A DNA stretch of 64,000 bases. It comes from Kutzneria sp. CA-103260 (lineage in GTDB: Bacteria; Actinomycetota; Actinomycetes; Mycobacteriales; Pseudonocardiaceae). Position numbers and translations under genes: made by a program. The notes under the pieces were generated by a model. That model saw only the letters and a list, made by a program, of their open reading frames with translations. It searched no databases and was not told the origin of the DNA. Shown here one piece after another: positions 23,193 through 32,708 of the stretch (position 1 is its first letter; each line of letters starts with the position of its first letter). The stretch lies in the NCBI RefSeq assembly GCF_018263855.1, contig NZ_CP073318.1:3968001-4032000 (forward strand). The letters are read 5' to 3'.

Positions 23193-24238
23193 TGTACCAT
23201 TGGTACACCGGGAGCGGCGGTGGAACCACGGGGCACAAGCGCGGGGACCTGGGCGGCGTGCGAGGCGGCCTCCCGGTGGTTCATGACGTCGAAGAGGGTC
23301 TGCGCGACGTCCGCGCCGAACGCGAAGATGTCGTGCTGCATGGCCGACAGGGTGGGTCGGGTCAGTCGGCACAGCTCCGAGTCGTCCCAGGCCAACAGCG
23401 ACAGATCACCCGGCACGGACAGCCCGAACTCGGCGGCCACGCCGAGCGCGGTGACCGCCATGATGTCGTTGTCGAAGACGATGGCGGTGGGTCGCTCGGC
23501 GGCCAGCAGCAGCGACCGGCAGGCCCGGGCCCCCTGGTCGGCGGAGAAGTCGGCGACGATGGTCTGGGCTTGCAGACCCAGGTCCCGGGCGGCATTGGCG
23601 AACGCCTCGGTGCGAATGGCGCTGTGCCCCAACTCGGCCGGGCCGCTGACCCTGGCGATGCGCCGATGCCCGATCGCCGCCAGGTAACGGACGGCCTCGT
23701 TCATGGCGGTCGCGTCGTCGGTCCACACCGACGTGAACGGGCCGGCCAGCGATGGGTGGCCGACCACGACAGCGGGCAGGCCGAGCGCGGACAGGGCCGG
23801 CACGCGGGGGTCGTCGGTCCGCAGGTCGACCAGGATGCTGCCGTTGACCCGGTTGGCGCCCCACCATTCCCGTTGCACGGCGATCTCCTGCTCCGGCTCG
23901 ACCAGCCGGAGCAGGAGGGAGCACGAGTTGACGCTGAGCACGCTCTCGATGCCGGCGATGAACTCCATGTAGAACGGCTCCCGGCCGAGCAGCCGGGCCG
24001 GCCGCGCGATGGCCAGGCCAACGGAGTGGATGGCCCGGCCGGACAGCGACTGGGCCGCCTGGTTCGGGCTCCAGCCCAGCTCGCGGGCCACCCGCAGGAT
24101 CCGGTCCCTCGTGGCGGCCGAGACCCCGGGTTTGCCGTGCACGGCCAGGGTGACGGCCGAGGGCGACACACCCGCGGCCTGGGCGACGTCCTTGATGGTG
24201 ACCTTGTGTCCGCTGCCTGCCGCCTTCACGAATCCCAT
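23189..24238 (-). CDS. LacI family transcriptional regulator
   Basis: 349 residues from the ATG at 24238. The DNA-binding part is KVTIKDVAQAAGVSPSAVTL with AVHGKPGVSAATRDRIL and a hinge GWSPNQAAQSLSG. The sugar-binding-protein-like core has HSVGLAIARPARLLGREPFYMEFIAGIE and DNDIMAVTALGVAAEFGLSVPGDLSLLAWDDSELC. A LacI-type half-symmetric operator overlaps its start. It lies just downstream of the mannan operon, pointing the same way, and is a candidate regulator of it; it is also the first gene of a lacI-M20-tetR operon. Confidence 0.92.
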   Translation of the reverse strand: MGFVKAAGSGHKVTIKDVAQAAGVSPSAVTLAVHGKPGVSAATRDRILRVARELGWSPNQAAQSLSGRAIHSVGLAIARPARLLGREPFYMEFIAGIESVLSVNSCSLLLRLVEPEQEIAVQREWWGANRVNGSILVDLRTDDPRVPALSALGLPAVVVGHPSLAGPFTSVWTDDATAMNEAVRYLAAIGHRRIARVSGPAELGHSAIRTEAFANAARDLGLQAQTIVADFSADQGARACRSLLLAAERPTAIVFDNDIMAVTALGVAAEFGLSVPGDLSLLAWDDSELCRLTRPTLSAMQHDIFAFGADVAQTLFDVMNHREAASHAAQVPALVPRGSTAAPGVPMVQ

Positions 24239-24254
24239 ACTAAACCGTTTGAGT
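24239..24254. promoter_or_regulatory. Probable LacI autoregulatory operator
   Basis: ACTAAACCGTTTGAGT immediately precedes the regulator's ATG and is 12/16 self-complementary around a central CG, the LacI-family pattern. Bound there, the repressor would cover the regulator's start region. Confidence 0.55.
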
Positions 24255-24314
24255 TCACCAGGTGTAGGTGACGGTGCTCCCAGGCGTGGCCGAGGCGATA
24301 CCGGGCAGGTCCGA

Positions 24315-24347
24315 GGTCGGGGTTGCCCGGCAAGGGCAACCCCGACC
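24315..24347. terminator. Hairpin terminator of the mannan operon
   Basis: GGTCGGGGTTGCCC and GGGCAACCCCGACC form a perfect 14-bp stem with a 5-nt loop, 52 bp beyond the stop of the last mannanase gene. No T-run follows on the minus strand, as is common in actinomycetes. Confidence 0.75.
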
Positions 24348-24398
24348 CGCCGGGCTCCGCGCCGGGGCCGTCGCCACACCCGGCCGGCCCCGGGCCCA

Positions 24399-25817
24399 TC
24401 AGCCGGGCAGGTGCCAGACCTGCCAGGCGTTGCCGTTGGCGTCCCAGACCTGCAACCGGGTACCGTCCGTTGTGGACCCACCCGGGTCATCGAGCACCCG
24501 GCCGGACTGCGGGTTCATCAGGCGACCGTCGGACTGGGCCACCCACTGCTGAGCGCCAGAACCGTTGCAGTCCCAGAGCTGGATCTTCGTGCCATTGGCT
24601 GTGCCCTGACCGGTCACGTCCATGCACTTACCGAAAGCCTGCAACGTCCCGTCGCCCGGCGCGGTCCAGGCTTGGGCACTGGATCCGTTGCACGTGTAGA
24701 GCTGCACCGCGGTGCCATTGGCCGTCTGGGAACCGGCCACATCGACACACTTCCCGCCGACACCGGTGATCGGCCCACCACTGGGTGGCGGATTCGTGCC
24801 ACCAGTGGGGATGTGGACGCCGCCGCGGGTCAGCACCCGTGAGTCGTAGTAGCCGGCCTTGACCGATGCCGTGGAGTTGTAGCTCGGGTTGGTCAGATAG
24901 TCGGCCCACACGTTCCAGTAGACCCACTTGGGCTGCGACGAAAGCTGGGCCGGCTGCGGGACGCTGCCGACCTCGGCCAGGGCCATGGGCTTGCTGCCGG
25001 CGATGTTCTGCATCGCGTTGTACCAGTCGGTGGACGGGAACTTGTTCACCCAGACATCCAGGCCGACAACGTCGACGTAACTGTTGCCGGGGTAGTAGCT
25101 CGCGGCGTTGCCCGCGCCGCCGGAGACGTCCTTGAGCGCCCACACCCAGATGATGTTGTCGAGGCCTTTGGACGTCAGGTAGTCGTGGGTGATCTGGAAC
25201 AGCCGGGCGCTCCCGTTGGCACCGGGTCGGCCGCCCCACCAGGCCCAGCCCTCGTTCATCTCGTGCTGGGGTCGGAACAGCACCGGAATGCCGGCGTCCT
25301 TGAGCTGCTGGAAGTACGGCACGAACTGGTCGAGCTTGCGCTTGTAGTCGTTGTTCAGGGTGGTGCCGTTGGTGATCAGCTGGCTCCATTCGGAGTCGGA
25401 CAGCTTGCTGCCCTGGACCGGGTTGGAGCCGCCGGTGAAGTCACAGGTCGCGACGTCGGGCCGGCAGGCGTGCATCATCAGGCCGGGCAACGAGCCGCTG
25501 GCCCACTCCGCCCTGGCCTCGTTGATCACGGTCGGCCGGTTGTCGATGTCGTTCTGGCTGAAGCCGAAGTCGCCGTTCCAGATGGCCGGGTAGTCGCCGG
25601 TGATGTCGTGCACCTTGCGCACCCACTGGGCTGGATCGCTGTTGGCGCCGCCCTGTTGCCCGGACAGCACGTGGTTTCCGGTCAGGCTCTTGAGGTAGGC
25701 GATCTCGTCGGTCGCGGTGACGCCGGCCGGTCCGGGCGGAGCCGCGGCGGCGGTCGCGGCGGGTAGCAGGGTGCCGATGGCCAGCGCCGCCGCCACAACC
25801 CTCATGGGCAGGGACAT
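24399..25817 (-). CDS. Secreted GH26 beta-mannanase with C-terminal CBM13 (ricin-B) domain
   Basis: 472 residues from the ATG at 25817 (AAAGGA at good spacing). Signal peptide ends near TAAAA at residue ~26. The GH26 barrel occupies about 33-335: acid/base Glu near 186 in RPQHEMNEGWAWWGG, nucleophile Glu near 282 in LAEVGSVP. A Pro/Gly linker (GGTNPPPSGG) leads to a CBM13 trefoil of about 120 residues with QAW/QQW repeats, for binding polysaccharide. Should cut mannan backbones outside the cell. Tandem paralogue of the next gene upstream; the CBM13 parts are about 91% identical by hand count (11 differences in ~123) while the catalytic parts differ more. Confidence 0.93.
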   Translation of the reverse strand: MSLPMRVVAAALAIGTLLPAATAAAAPPGPAGVTATDEIAYLKSLTGNHVLSGQQGGANSDPAQWVRKVHDITGDYPAIWNGDFGFSQNDIDNRPTVINEARAEWASGSLPGLMMHACRPDVATCDFTGGSNPVQGSKLSDSEWSQLITNGTTLNNDYKRKLDQFVPYFQQLKDAGIPVLFRPQHEMNEGWAWWGGRPGANGSARLFQITHDYLTSKGLDNIIWVWALKDVSGGAGNAASYYPGNSYVDVVGLDVWVNKFPSTDWYNAMQNIAGSKPMALAEVGSVPQPAQLSSQPKWVYWNVWADYLTNPSYNSTASVKAGYYDSRVLTRGGVHIPTGGTNPPPSGGPITGVGGKCVDVAGSQTANGTAVQLYTCNGSSAQAWTAPGDGTLQAFGKCMDVTGQGTANGTKIQLWDCNGSGAQQWVAQSDGRLMNPQSGRVLDDPGGSTTDGTRLQVWDANGNAWQVWHLPG

Positions 25818-25840
25818 GAGAGAGTCCTTTCTTGTCGTGA

Positions 25841-27229
25841 TCAGGCAGGCAGGTGCCAGAGCTGCCAGGCGTTGCCGTTGGCGTCCCAGATTTGCAACTG
25901 GGTTCCGTCCGTTGTGGACCCACCGGGCACATCGAGGACACGACCGGACTGCGGGTTCTTCAGGCGGCCGTCGGACTGCGCCACCCACTGCTGAGCGCCA
26001 GAACCGTTGCAGTCCCACAACTGGATCTTCGTGCCGTTGGCCGTGCCCTGACCGGTGACATCCATGCACTTGCCCAGGGCGCGCAGGGAGCCATCACCGG
26101 GCACGGTCCAGGACTGCGCGCTGCTGCCGTTGCAGGTGTAGAGCTGCACCGCGGTGCCGTTGGCGGTCTGGGAACCGGCCACATCGACACACTTCCCGCC
26201 GACACCAGTGATCTGCCCGCCGCCGGGCGTGCCCCCGCCGGCCGGAATGGTGAACTGGCCCTGGCTGAGCACCCGTGCGGAACTGAACGTGGCCTGGAGG
26301 CCGCCGGGGCTGTTGGCTGAGGTCAGGTAATCGGACCAGATCATGAACCAGGTCCAGTTGGGCTGCGCGGCCAACTGGGACGGCGAGGGCACGGTGCCGA
26401 CCTCGGCCAGCGAGACGGGCTTGCCGTGGGAGACGTTCACGATGGCCTGATACCAGTCGCTGGTGGGGAACCCGTGGTCCCACGGGTCGAGGCTGGCCAC
26501 GTCGACGTAGTTGTCGCCCGGGTAGAAGCCGGCGGCGCCGGCGGAACCGTTGTTGGCGTCGGTGTCCTTGACGTTCCAGACCCAGACGATGTTGGTCAGG
26601 CCCTTGGACAGCAGGTAGTCGTGGGTGATCTGGAACAGCTTGGCGCTGCCGTTCGCGCCGGGCCGGCCGCCCCACCAGGCCCAGCCCTCGTTCATCTCGT
26701 GCAGCGGCCGGAACAACACCGGGACACCGGCGTCCTTGAGCTGCTGGAAGTACGGCACCGCGGTGTCGAGCTTGGCCTTGTAGTCGTTGTTCAGGGTGGT
26801 GCCGTTGGTGATCAGCTGGCTCCACTCCGAGTCGGACAGCCGGCTGCCGTTGACGCCGCCGTCGAACTGGCAGGTGGCCACGTCGGGCCGGCACATGTGC
26901 CAGGTCAGGTTGACCAGGGAGCCGTTGGCCCACTCGGTCCTGGCCTGGCTGACCATGGTCTGCCGGTTGGCGATGTCCGTCGAGGTGAAGCCGAGCTCGC
27001 CGCCCCACAGGCCCGGCCACTTGCCGGTGATGGCGTGCGCCTGGGCGGTGTACTGGGACGGGTTGCTCAGCGGCTCCTTGTTGTGCACGCCGCTGACCGT
27101 ATGGTTGCCGGTGATCTGGCGCAGGAAGGCGATCACGTTGTCCCGTGTGGACGGTCCGGTGGCGAACGCCGGCGCCGCGGACAGGGCCACGGCCAACAAC
27201 GCCGCCGCCCCGAGTTTCAGTGGTTTCAT
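25841..27229 (-). CDS. Secreted GH26 beta-mannanase with C-terminal CBM13 (ricin-B) domain
   Basis: 462 residues from the ATG at 27229, which overlaps the beta-mannosidase stop (ATGA) and follows GGAAAGG. Signal peptide MKPLKLGAAALLAVALSAAP up to AFA. GH26 barrel with acid/base Glu near 178 (RPLHEMNEGWAWWGG) and nucleophile near 276 (LAEVGTVP). A GGGTPGGG linker leads to a CBM13 trefoil starting ITGVGGKCVDVAGSQTANG. Separated from its duplicate by 23 bp. Together the two enzymes should give the exported mannanase activity of the operon. Confidence 0.93.
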   Translation of the reverse strand: MKPLKLGAAALLAVALSAAPAFATGPSTRDNVIAFLRQITGNHTVSGVHNKEPLSNPSQYTAQAHAITGKWPGLWGGELGFTSTDIANRQTMVSQARTEWANGSLVNLTWHMCRPDVATCQFDGGVNGSRLSDSEWSQLITNGTTLNNDYKAKLDTAVPYFQQLKDAGVPVLFRPLHEMNEGWAWWGGRPGANGSAKLFQITHDYLLSKGLTNIVWVWNVKDTDANNGSAGAAGFYPGDNYVDVASLDPWDHGFPTSDWYQAIVNVSHGKPVSLAEVGTVPSPSQLAAQPNWTWFMIWSDYLTSANSPGGLQATFSSARVLSQGQFTIPAGGGTPGGGQITGVGGKCVDVAGSQTANGTAVQLYTCNGSSAQSWTVPGDGSLRALGKCMDVTGQGTANGTKIQLWDCNGSGAQQWVAQSDGRLKNPQSGRVLDVPGGSTTDGTQLQIWDANGNAWQLWHLPA

Positions 27230-29658
27230 GCGAACCTTTCCTGTGCGTTCGATCCGACAGAACGAAGCACGGCCGGGAGGGCGGCGGGGTTGGGGTTCGG
27301 CCAGTCGTGCACCTGGAACGTCACCTGCTCGCCGGGGAGCAGGGTGACCAGTCCGAGGTCGGTGTGCGCGCCCGGATCCAGGCGGTCGGCCTGGAGCAGC
27401 AGGTCGCGCACGAGAGTGTGCGCGGTGACGGTGACTGAGTTCGATGTGGACAGTTCGATCCGGAGATCGGGCTTGGGATAGTCGAATTCGGTGTCGGTGG
27501 CGGCGAAGTGCAGGGCTCGCAGCCCGTCCCCGTCGGCGACCCAGAACTGCCGGCGCGGATCGTCGATCCGTCCCGGCAACTGGACCAGGGTCACGCCGCG
27601 CGGCGCCACCTGGGCAGTGGTGTGTTCCCGGGCCAACACTGTGCCGTCGGCGTCGACCAGGCGGAGCTCGATCGGGCAGATCCACGGCGCGGCACTCTGG
27701 TTGACCGCCACCAGCACGAGTTCGTCGTCGCGGGTCTGGAAGGTCAGCAGCCGGTCCGCGTACAGGCGTTTGAGCTCGTGGTACAGCGGTTTCTCCCGGC
27801 CGTCGCCGTCGATGGCAGCCCACGACACCGACGGCCAGCAGTCGTTGAGCTGCCAGAGGATCGTGCCGGCGCAACGGGGCCAGTGCGAACGCCAGTGCTC
27901 GACTCCAGTGGCGATGGCCCGGGCCTGGTTGACCTGGGTCAGGTAGTGCCAGGTGTCGAAGTCCTCCGGTGGCGGGAAATGCGCCGCCAGGCCCCGCTCC
28001 AGCTTGCCGTTGCCGTCCTCGGCCTTCTGGTGCAGCAGCATGCCCGGCGAGTCCGGCCGCAGCGGGTCGTCGCCGACGGCTCGGCGCAGCGTGGCGTAGG
28101 CCGGCGGGGCCTGCCAGCCGAACTCGGCCACGAACCGTGGCACGTCCTCCAGGTAGCCGACGTAGTCACGGCGGTTCCACACCTCCCAGGAGTGCGCGGT
28201 GCCGTGGTCGGGATCGTTCGGATGCCAACGCCACGAGCCCGACCAGGGACTTCCGGCCCAGTACGGCCGGCTCGGGTCGAGCTCGGCGACAACACGGGGC
28301 AGCAGGCCCAGGTAGTAGCCCTCGCCCCACGCCGCGTCGGCCAACTCCTCCTTCCAGCCCCAGTCGACGAAGCCCCACAGGTTCTCGTTGTTCCCGTTCC
28401 ACAGCACCAGTGACGGGTGCGGCATCAGCCGGACGACGTTCTCCCGCGCCTCGGCCTCGATCTCCGAGCGCAGCGGCTCGTCCTCCGGGTAGGCGGCGCA
28501 GGCGAACAGAAAGTCCTGCCACACCATAAGTCCCAGCTCGTCGCACGCGGTGTAGAAGTCCTCGTCCTCATAGATCCCGCCGCCCCACACCCGGATCAGG
28601 TCGACTCCAACCGCCGCAGCCTGCTCCAGACGTCGCCGATACCGGGACGCCGTGATCCGGCTGGGGAAGACGTCGTCCGGGATCCAGTTCACGCCGCGGG
28701 CGAAGACGCGCGTGCCGTTGACGACCAGGGTGAAGCCGCTGCCGTGTTCATCGGCGCTGGTGTCGAGCTCGATGTGGCGGAACCCGATGCGGCGGGTCCA
28801 GAGGTCCAGTGTCTGCCCGTCGGCCGCCAGCAACACCCGGCAGTCGTACAGGGCCTGCTCGCCGTATCCTCGCGGCCACCACAGTTCGACGTCGGGAACG
28901 GTGATCTCCAGGAGCACCGAGTCCTGTCCCTGCGGGAGGTCGACGTGCGCCTCCTCCCCCGCGATCATCACCGTCGCTCGCAAGGTTCTCTCCGCACCGC
29001 TGTCGGCGCGCTCGACCTTGAGGTGCAGTGCGACATGACCGTCCGCCGACACGACGGGCCGCACCTCGGCCAGCCGGGCGGTGGACCAGTGCTCCAGGCG
29101 GACCTCGCGCCAGATACCGGCGGTGACCAGCGTCGGACCCCAGTCCCAGCCGAAGTTGCAGGCCATCTTGCGGATGAAGTTGAACGGCTCGGGGTAGGAG
29201 TTCGGGCGGTCCCCCAACAGTGTGCGCAGGCGGTCCGCCTCGACATAGGCGGACGTGAACCGGACGTCAAGCGGCTGGCCCACCAGATCGGTGACGTTGT
29301 AGCGGTAGGACCGGTGCATGTTCCGGCTCCAGCCCAACGGCTGGCCACCGACGGTGACGCTCGCGACCGTGTCCAGGCCGTCGAACACAAGATCGGTCCG
29401 CTCATGGCCGTGGCTTTCCGCCGGCAGCCGCGTGCCGTAGTGCCAGTCACCGCGTCCCACCCAGGCGACGGCGAGTTCGTTGCGGTCCAGCAAGGGATCC
29501 GGAATGAGCCCGGCCGCCAGGAGATCGGTGTGCACGCAGCCCGGCACGTCGGCGGCGATGCCGGCGTCCAGCAGCTCCGCCGGGGCCTGCGGCGGCAGAT
29601 GGCGCGAGCCGTCCAGCCGCAGCGTCCAGTCGCGGTCGAGCGGGGTGTGGACCTTCAT
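27226..29658 (-). CDS. GH2 beta-mannosidase
   Basis: 810 residues without signal peptide, so cytoplasmic. N-terminal jelly roll (DVPGCVHTDLLAAGLIPDP, then RNELAVAWVGRGDWHYG, FNFIRKMACNFGWDWGP), an Ig-like domain, and a TIM barrel with acid/base Glu near 424 (VLWNGNNENLWG) and nucleophile Glu near 511 (FVAEFGWQAPP). DIRVWGGGIYED-type residues (LIRVWGGGIYEDEDFY) are typical of GH2 beta-mannosidases rather than beta-galactosidases. It should split imported manno-oligosaccharides to mannose. It follows the MalG-type permease gene after 10 bp. Confidence 0.92.
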   Translation of the reverse strand: MKVHTPLDRDWTLRLDGSRHLPPQAPAELLDAGIAADVPGCVHTDLLAAGLIPDPLLDRNELAVAWVGRGDWHYGTRLPAESHGHERTDLVFDGLDTVASVTVGGQPLGWSRNMHRSYRYNVTDLVGQPLDVRFTSAYVEADRLRTLLGDRPNSYPEPFNFIRKMACNFGWDWGPTLVTAGIWREVRLEHWSTARLAEVRPVVSADGHVALHLKVERADSGAERTLRATVMIAGEEAHVDLPQGQDSVLLEITVPDVELWWPRGYGEQALYDCRVLLAADGQTLDLWTRRIGFRHIELDTSADEHGSGFTLVVNGTRVFARGVNWIPDDVFPSRITASRYRRRLEQAAAVGVDLIRVWGGGIYEDEDFYTACDELGLMVWQDFLFACAAYPEDEPLRSEIEAEARENVVRLMPHPSLVLWNGNNENLWGFVDWGWKEELADAAWGEGYYLGLLPRVVAELDPSRPYWAGSPWSGSWRWHPNDPDHGTAHSWEVWNRRDYVGYLEDVPRFVAEFGWQAPPAYATLRRAVGDDPLRPDSPGMLLHQKAEDGNGKLERGLAAHFPPPEDFDTWHYLTQVNQARAIATGVEHWRSHWPRCAGTILWQLNDCWPSVSWAAIDGDGREKPLYHELKRLYADRLLTFQTRDDELVLVAVNQSAAPWICPIELRLVDADGTVLAREHTTAQVAPRGVTLVQLPGRIDDPRRQFWVADGDGLRALHFAATDTEFDYPKPDLRIELSTSNSVTVTAHTLVRDLLLQADRLDPGAHTDLGLVTLLPGEQVTFQVHDWPNPNPAALPAVLRSVGSNAQERFA

Positions 29659-29668
29659 CGTTGTCCTC

Positions 29669-30481
29669 TCACTTGACGGCGCCGGCCGACAGTCCGTTGT
29701 AGACGAATCGCTGCAAGGCCAGGAACACGACCAGGCTGGGGATGATCACCAGCGCGGCGCCGGCCGAGATGACCTCCCAGTGCGCCCCGTACGGCCCCTT
29801 GAACCGGAACAGCGACGTGGAGATCGTGCCGAGGCTGTCGTCGGGCAGGTAGAGGAACGGGATGTAGAAGTCGTTGTAGATCGCGACCCCCTTGATGATC
29901 ACGACGGTGGCGACGGCCGGCCGCAGCAGCGGCAGGATGATCCGCCAGTAGATGGTGAACGACCTCGCCCCGTCCAACCGGGCCGCCTCGTCCAGCGCGA
30001 CCGGGATCGACCGGACGAACTGGAGGAAGATGTAGATGGAGACGATGTCGGTGCCGAGGTAGAGCAGGATCGGGGCCCAGCGGGTGTCCACCGCGCCGAG
30101 GCCGTTGACGATCTGGTAGGTGGCGACCTGCGTGGTCACGCTCGGCACCAGCGAGGCGATCAGGAACAGCCCCAGCACCAGCCGCTTGAACCGGAACTGG
30201 AACCGGTCGACGGCGTAGGCGGTCATCGATCCGATCAGCACCGTGCCGGTCACCGAGAGCACCAGGATGAACGAGGTGTTCCACAGCGCCCGCAGCATGT
30301 GCCCGTCGGTGAACGCGACCACGTAGTTGTGCAGGTTGAACCAGTCGTCCGGAGCGGCCAGCGGGCTCGCGCCGGCCATCTCCGTGCTGGTGCGCAACGA
30401 GGTCAGCAGGATCGCCGCCAGCGGCACCAGGACCACCGCGCAACCCAGCACCAAGGACAGGTACTTCGCCGCCTTGGTCAC
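29669..30481 (-). CDS. Carbohydrate ABC transporter permease, MalG type
   Basis: 270 residues from a GTG overlapping the previous stop (GTGA). Six membrane helices; the EAA loop reads LDEAARLDGARSFTIYWRIILPLLRPA, the CUT1-family form. Pairs with the MalF-type protein encoded before it. No ATPase gene is in the operon, so a shared MsiK-type ATPase elsewhere probably drives it, as usual for actinomycete sugar importers. Confidence 0.93.
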   Translation of the reverse strand: MTKAAKYLSLVLGCAVVLVPLAAILLTSLRTSTEMAGASPLAAPDDWFNLHNYVVAFTDGHMLRALWNTSFILVLSVTGTVLIGSMTAYAVDRFQFRFKRLVLGLFLIASLVPSVTTQVATYQIVNGLGAVDTRWAPILLYLGTDIVSIYIFLQFVRSIPVALDEAARLDGARSFTIYWRIILPLLRPAVATVVIIKGVAIYNDFYIPFLYLPDDSLGTISTSLFRFKGPYGAHWEVISAGAALVIIPSLVVFLALQRFVYNGLSAGAVK

Positions 30482-31356
30482 GACGCCCCCTCCGGGAACA
30501 GCCGGCGCTGCGCCCAGGTGACGGCCAGCACGATCAACAACAGCACCACGGCCGCCGCCGAGGCCAGGCCGGTCTTGTCGAAGTTGAAGGCCAGCTTGAT
30601 GGTCTGGATCACGAAGGTCTCGCTGTTGTTCGAGCCGCCGGTCATGATGAACGGGATCTCGAACACCGCCAGCGAGCCGGAGACCGCCAGGATCGCGCTG
30701 AGACTGATGATCGGCCGGATGCTGGGCGCGATGATGTGCCGGAACTGCTGCCAGCGGCTGGCGCCGTCCAAAGCGGACGCCTCGTACAGGTCGGGCGGGA
30801 TGGACTGGATGGCTCCGATGAACAGCACCATGTTCAGGCCCATGAAGCGCCACACCGACACCCCGGCCAGCGACCAGTTGACCAGATCCGGGTTGCCCAG
30901 CCACAACTGCGGTCCGACGCCGAACCAGTGCAGCACGGTGTCGAGCGTGCCGCCGGGCTGGAAGAAGTACAGGAACACGAAGCCGACGGCGACGCCGTTG
31001 ATCAGGTACGGGAAGAACAGGATGCCCTTGAACAGGTTGCGGAACCGGGTGTTGAAGCTGAGCACCGTGGCGAAGTACAGGGCCACGCCGATCTGCACCA
31101 CCGAGCCGGCGAGGTAGCACAGGCTGACCGTGAACACCTGGAACAGCTCGGGCCGGGTGAACAGGTCGACGTAGTTGCCCAGGCCGACAAAGTCGCTGAC
31201 CGGGCTGAGGCCGTCCCAGTCCGTGAAGCTGTAGGAGATCATGTCGGCCACCGGCAGGTAGGTGAAGGTCACCAACAACGCCAGCGGAACCAGCAGGTAC
31301 AGCCACGGAGTGAACCACTGGGGACCGATGCGGCTCGCGGTTCGCGGTGGGCTCAT
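30478..31356 (-). CDS. Carbohydrate ABC transporter permease, MalF type
   Basis: 292 residues from the ATG at 31356, which overlaps the binding-protein stop. Six membrane helices (WLYLLVPLALLVTFTYLP first) and the EAA loop YEASALDGASRWQQFRHIIAPSI. With the MalG partner it forms the membrane channel for manno-oligosaccharides released by the secreted enzymes; the sugar is inferred from the operon. Confidence 0.93.
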   Translation of the reverse strand: MSPPRTASRIGPQWFTPWLYLLVPLALLVTFTYLPVADMISYSFTDWDGLSPVSDFVGLGNYVDLFTRPELFQVFTVSLCYLAGSVVQIGVALYFATVLSFNTRFRNLFKGILFFPYLINGVAVGFVFLYFFQPGGTLDTVLHWFGVGPQLWLGNPDLVNWSLAGVSVWRFMGLNMVLFIGAIQSIPPDLYEASALDGASRWQQFRHIIAPSIRPIISLSAILAVSGSLAVFEIPFIMTGGSNNSETFVIQTIKLAFNFDKTGLASAAAVVLLLIVLAVTWAQRRLFPEGAS

Positions 31357-32663
31357 CCGACCGTGCCCTTGGCCTTGGACCACTTGGTGTTCAGGTCGTT
31401 GAGCACACTGGTCAGGTCGCCGGCGGCGGCCCCGCGGGCCACGTCGACGATGTGTTGCGGGTAGTCCTGGGCGTTGAGGCCGATCTCGGACGCCTTGTCG
31501 ATCTCGTCCACCTGCGAGGTCTTGGCGTTGGTCAGCTGGACGAACTTCACGCCCCTGTCCTGGAACGGGGTCAGCTCCGACGGCAGCGGCGTGCCCTTGA
31601 CCGAGGAGATCGACAGCGCCGCCTGGGCGTCACCGGACTTCGTGATGTACCAGTCCAACCAGGCCCGGGCTGCCGCCTTGTTCGGCGAGTGGATGTTGAC
31701 CGCGTACTGGTAGTCCGGGCGGACCACGGTGCAGAAGTGGCCGTCCTTCTGGGTAGGGAAGGGCATGAACCCGATGTCGTCGGGGTCGGCGCCGGCGGTC
31801 TTCGCGGCCGCCCGCATCTGCACCACGGCCCAGGAACCCAGCCACATCGTCGCCACCTTGCCGGTGGCGATCAGGTTCTTGGAGTTCTCCCAGTTGGTGG
31901 TGTTGGGATCGGCCTCGGACAGCTTGTCGTGCACGATGTCGTACAGCAGCGTGTCGGTGGTGTTGAGGTCCTGGCCGGCCGCCCAGGGCTGGTCGGTGTC
32001 GGCCAGCTTGTCGTTGGCCGCCGGGTCGCAGCTGGGGGAACCGAGGACGTTGCCCCAGTTGGTCAGCGGCCAGCCGTCGTGGTAGTTGGTGTAGTACGGG
32101 GTCGCGCCGGTTTTCGCCCTGATCGCCTGGAGGTCGTCCAGGAACTGGCGCGGCGTGGTCGGCCAGTCGGTGACGCCGGCCTGCCGCCACACGGCCTTGT
32201 TGTAGACGAAGCCGTTGGCCGTGCCGATGTTGGCGATGCCGTAGACCTGTCCGTTCACGGTGGCGTGGTCGGTGAAGTCATAGGTCCTGGACAGGTCGGC
32301 GGCTGAGCCGAGGGAGGCGAAGAACGTCGGATACTGCTTGAGCGGCACCGAGTTCGGGATGGACAGCACGTCGCCGTAGTTCGCGCTGTTCATCCGGATC
32401 TTGACGTCGCCCTCGTAGTCGGTGAGGCCCTGGAACTTCACCGTCACGTGCGGGTAGCTCTGGTTGAACCGCTTGGCATAGCCGTCCAGGGTGCCGTCCT
32501 GCACCTGGTCGGTGCGGTTGGTGAGCACGGTGATCGTGCCGGAGACCTGCGACGGGTCGGTCGGCGACGGCGCCGCCTGCGACGAGCCGCCGCCGCTGCC
32601 GCCGCATGCGGCCAGTGACAGGGCCAGCGCGGCTCCGGTGGCCGCAGCCAGTGTTCTCCGCAT
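31353..32663 (-). CDS. Sugar ABC transporter substrate-binding lipoprotein
   Basis: 436 residues with signal peptide and lipobox (LALSLAACGG) and a low-complexity GSGGGSSQAAPSPTDPS spacer. The body is the CUT1 family 1 solute-binding fold: NRTDQVQDGTLDGYAKRFNQ, YGIANIGTANGFVYNKAVWR, GKVATMWLGSWAVVQM and the AARAWLDWYITKSGDAQ tail. Captures the oligosaccharide at the cell surface. It follows the esterase gene after 45 bp, behind an AGAGGAAG site. Confidence 0.93.
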   Translation of the reverse strand: MRRTLAAATGAALALSLAACGGSGGGSSQAAPSPTDPSQVSGTITVLTNRTDQVQDGTLDGYAKRFNQSYPHVTVKFQGLTDYEGDVKIRMNSANYGDVLSIPNSVPLKQYPTFFASLGSAADLSRTYDFTDHATVNGQVYGIANIGTANGFVYNKAVWRQAGVTDWPTTPRQFLDDLQAIRAKTGATPYYTNYHDGWPLTNWGNVLGSPSCDPAANDKLADTDQPWAAGQDLNTTDTLLYDIVHDKLSEADPNTTNWENSKNLIATGKVATMWLGSWAVVQMRAAAKTAGADPDDIGFMPFPTQKDGHFCTVVRPDYQYAVNIHSPNKAAARAWLDWYITKSGDAQAALSISSVKGTPLPSELTPFQDRGVKFVQLTNAKTSQVDEIDKASEIGLNAQDYPQHIVDVARGAAAGDLTSVLNDLNTKWSKAKGTVG

Positions 32664-32708
32664 GCCGAACCACTTCCTCTGGTTGGGGTTCCCGGCGGTC
32701 CCGAACGG

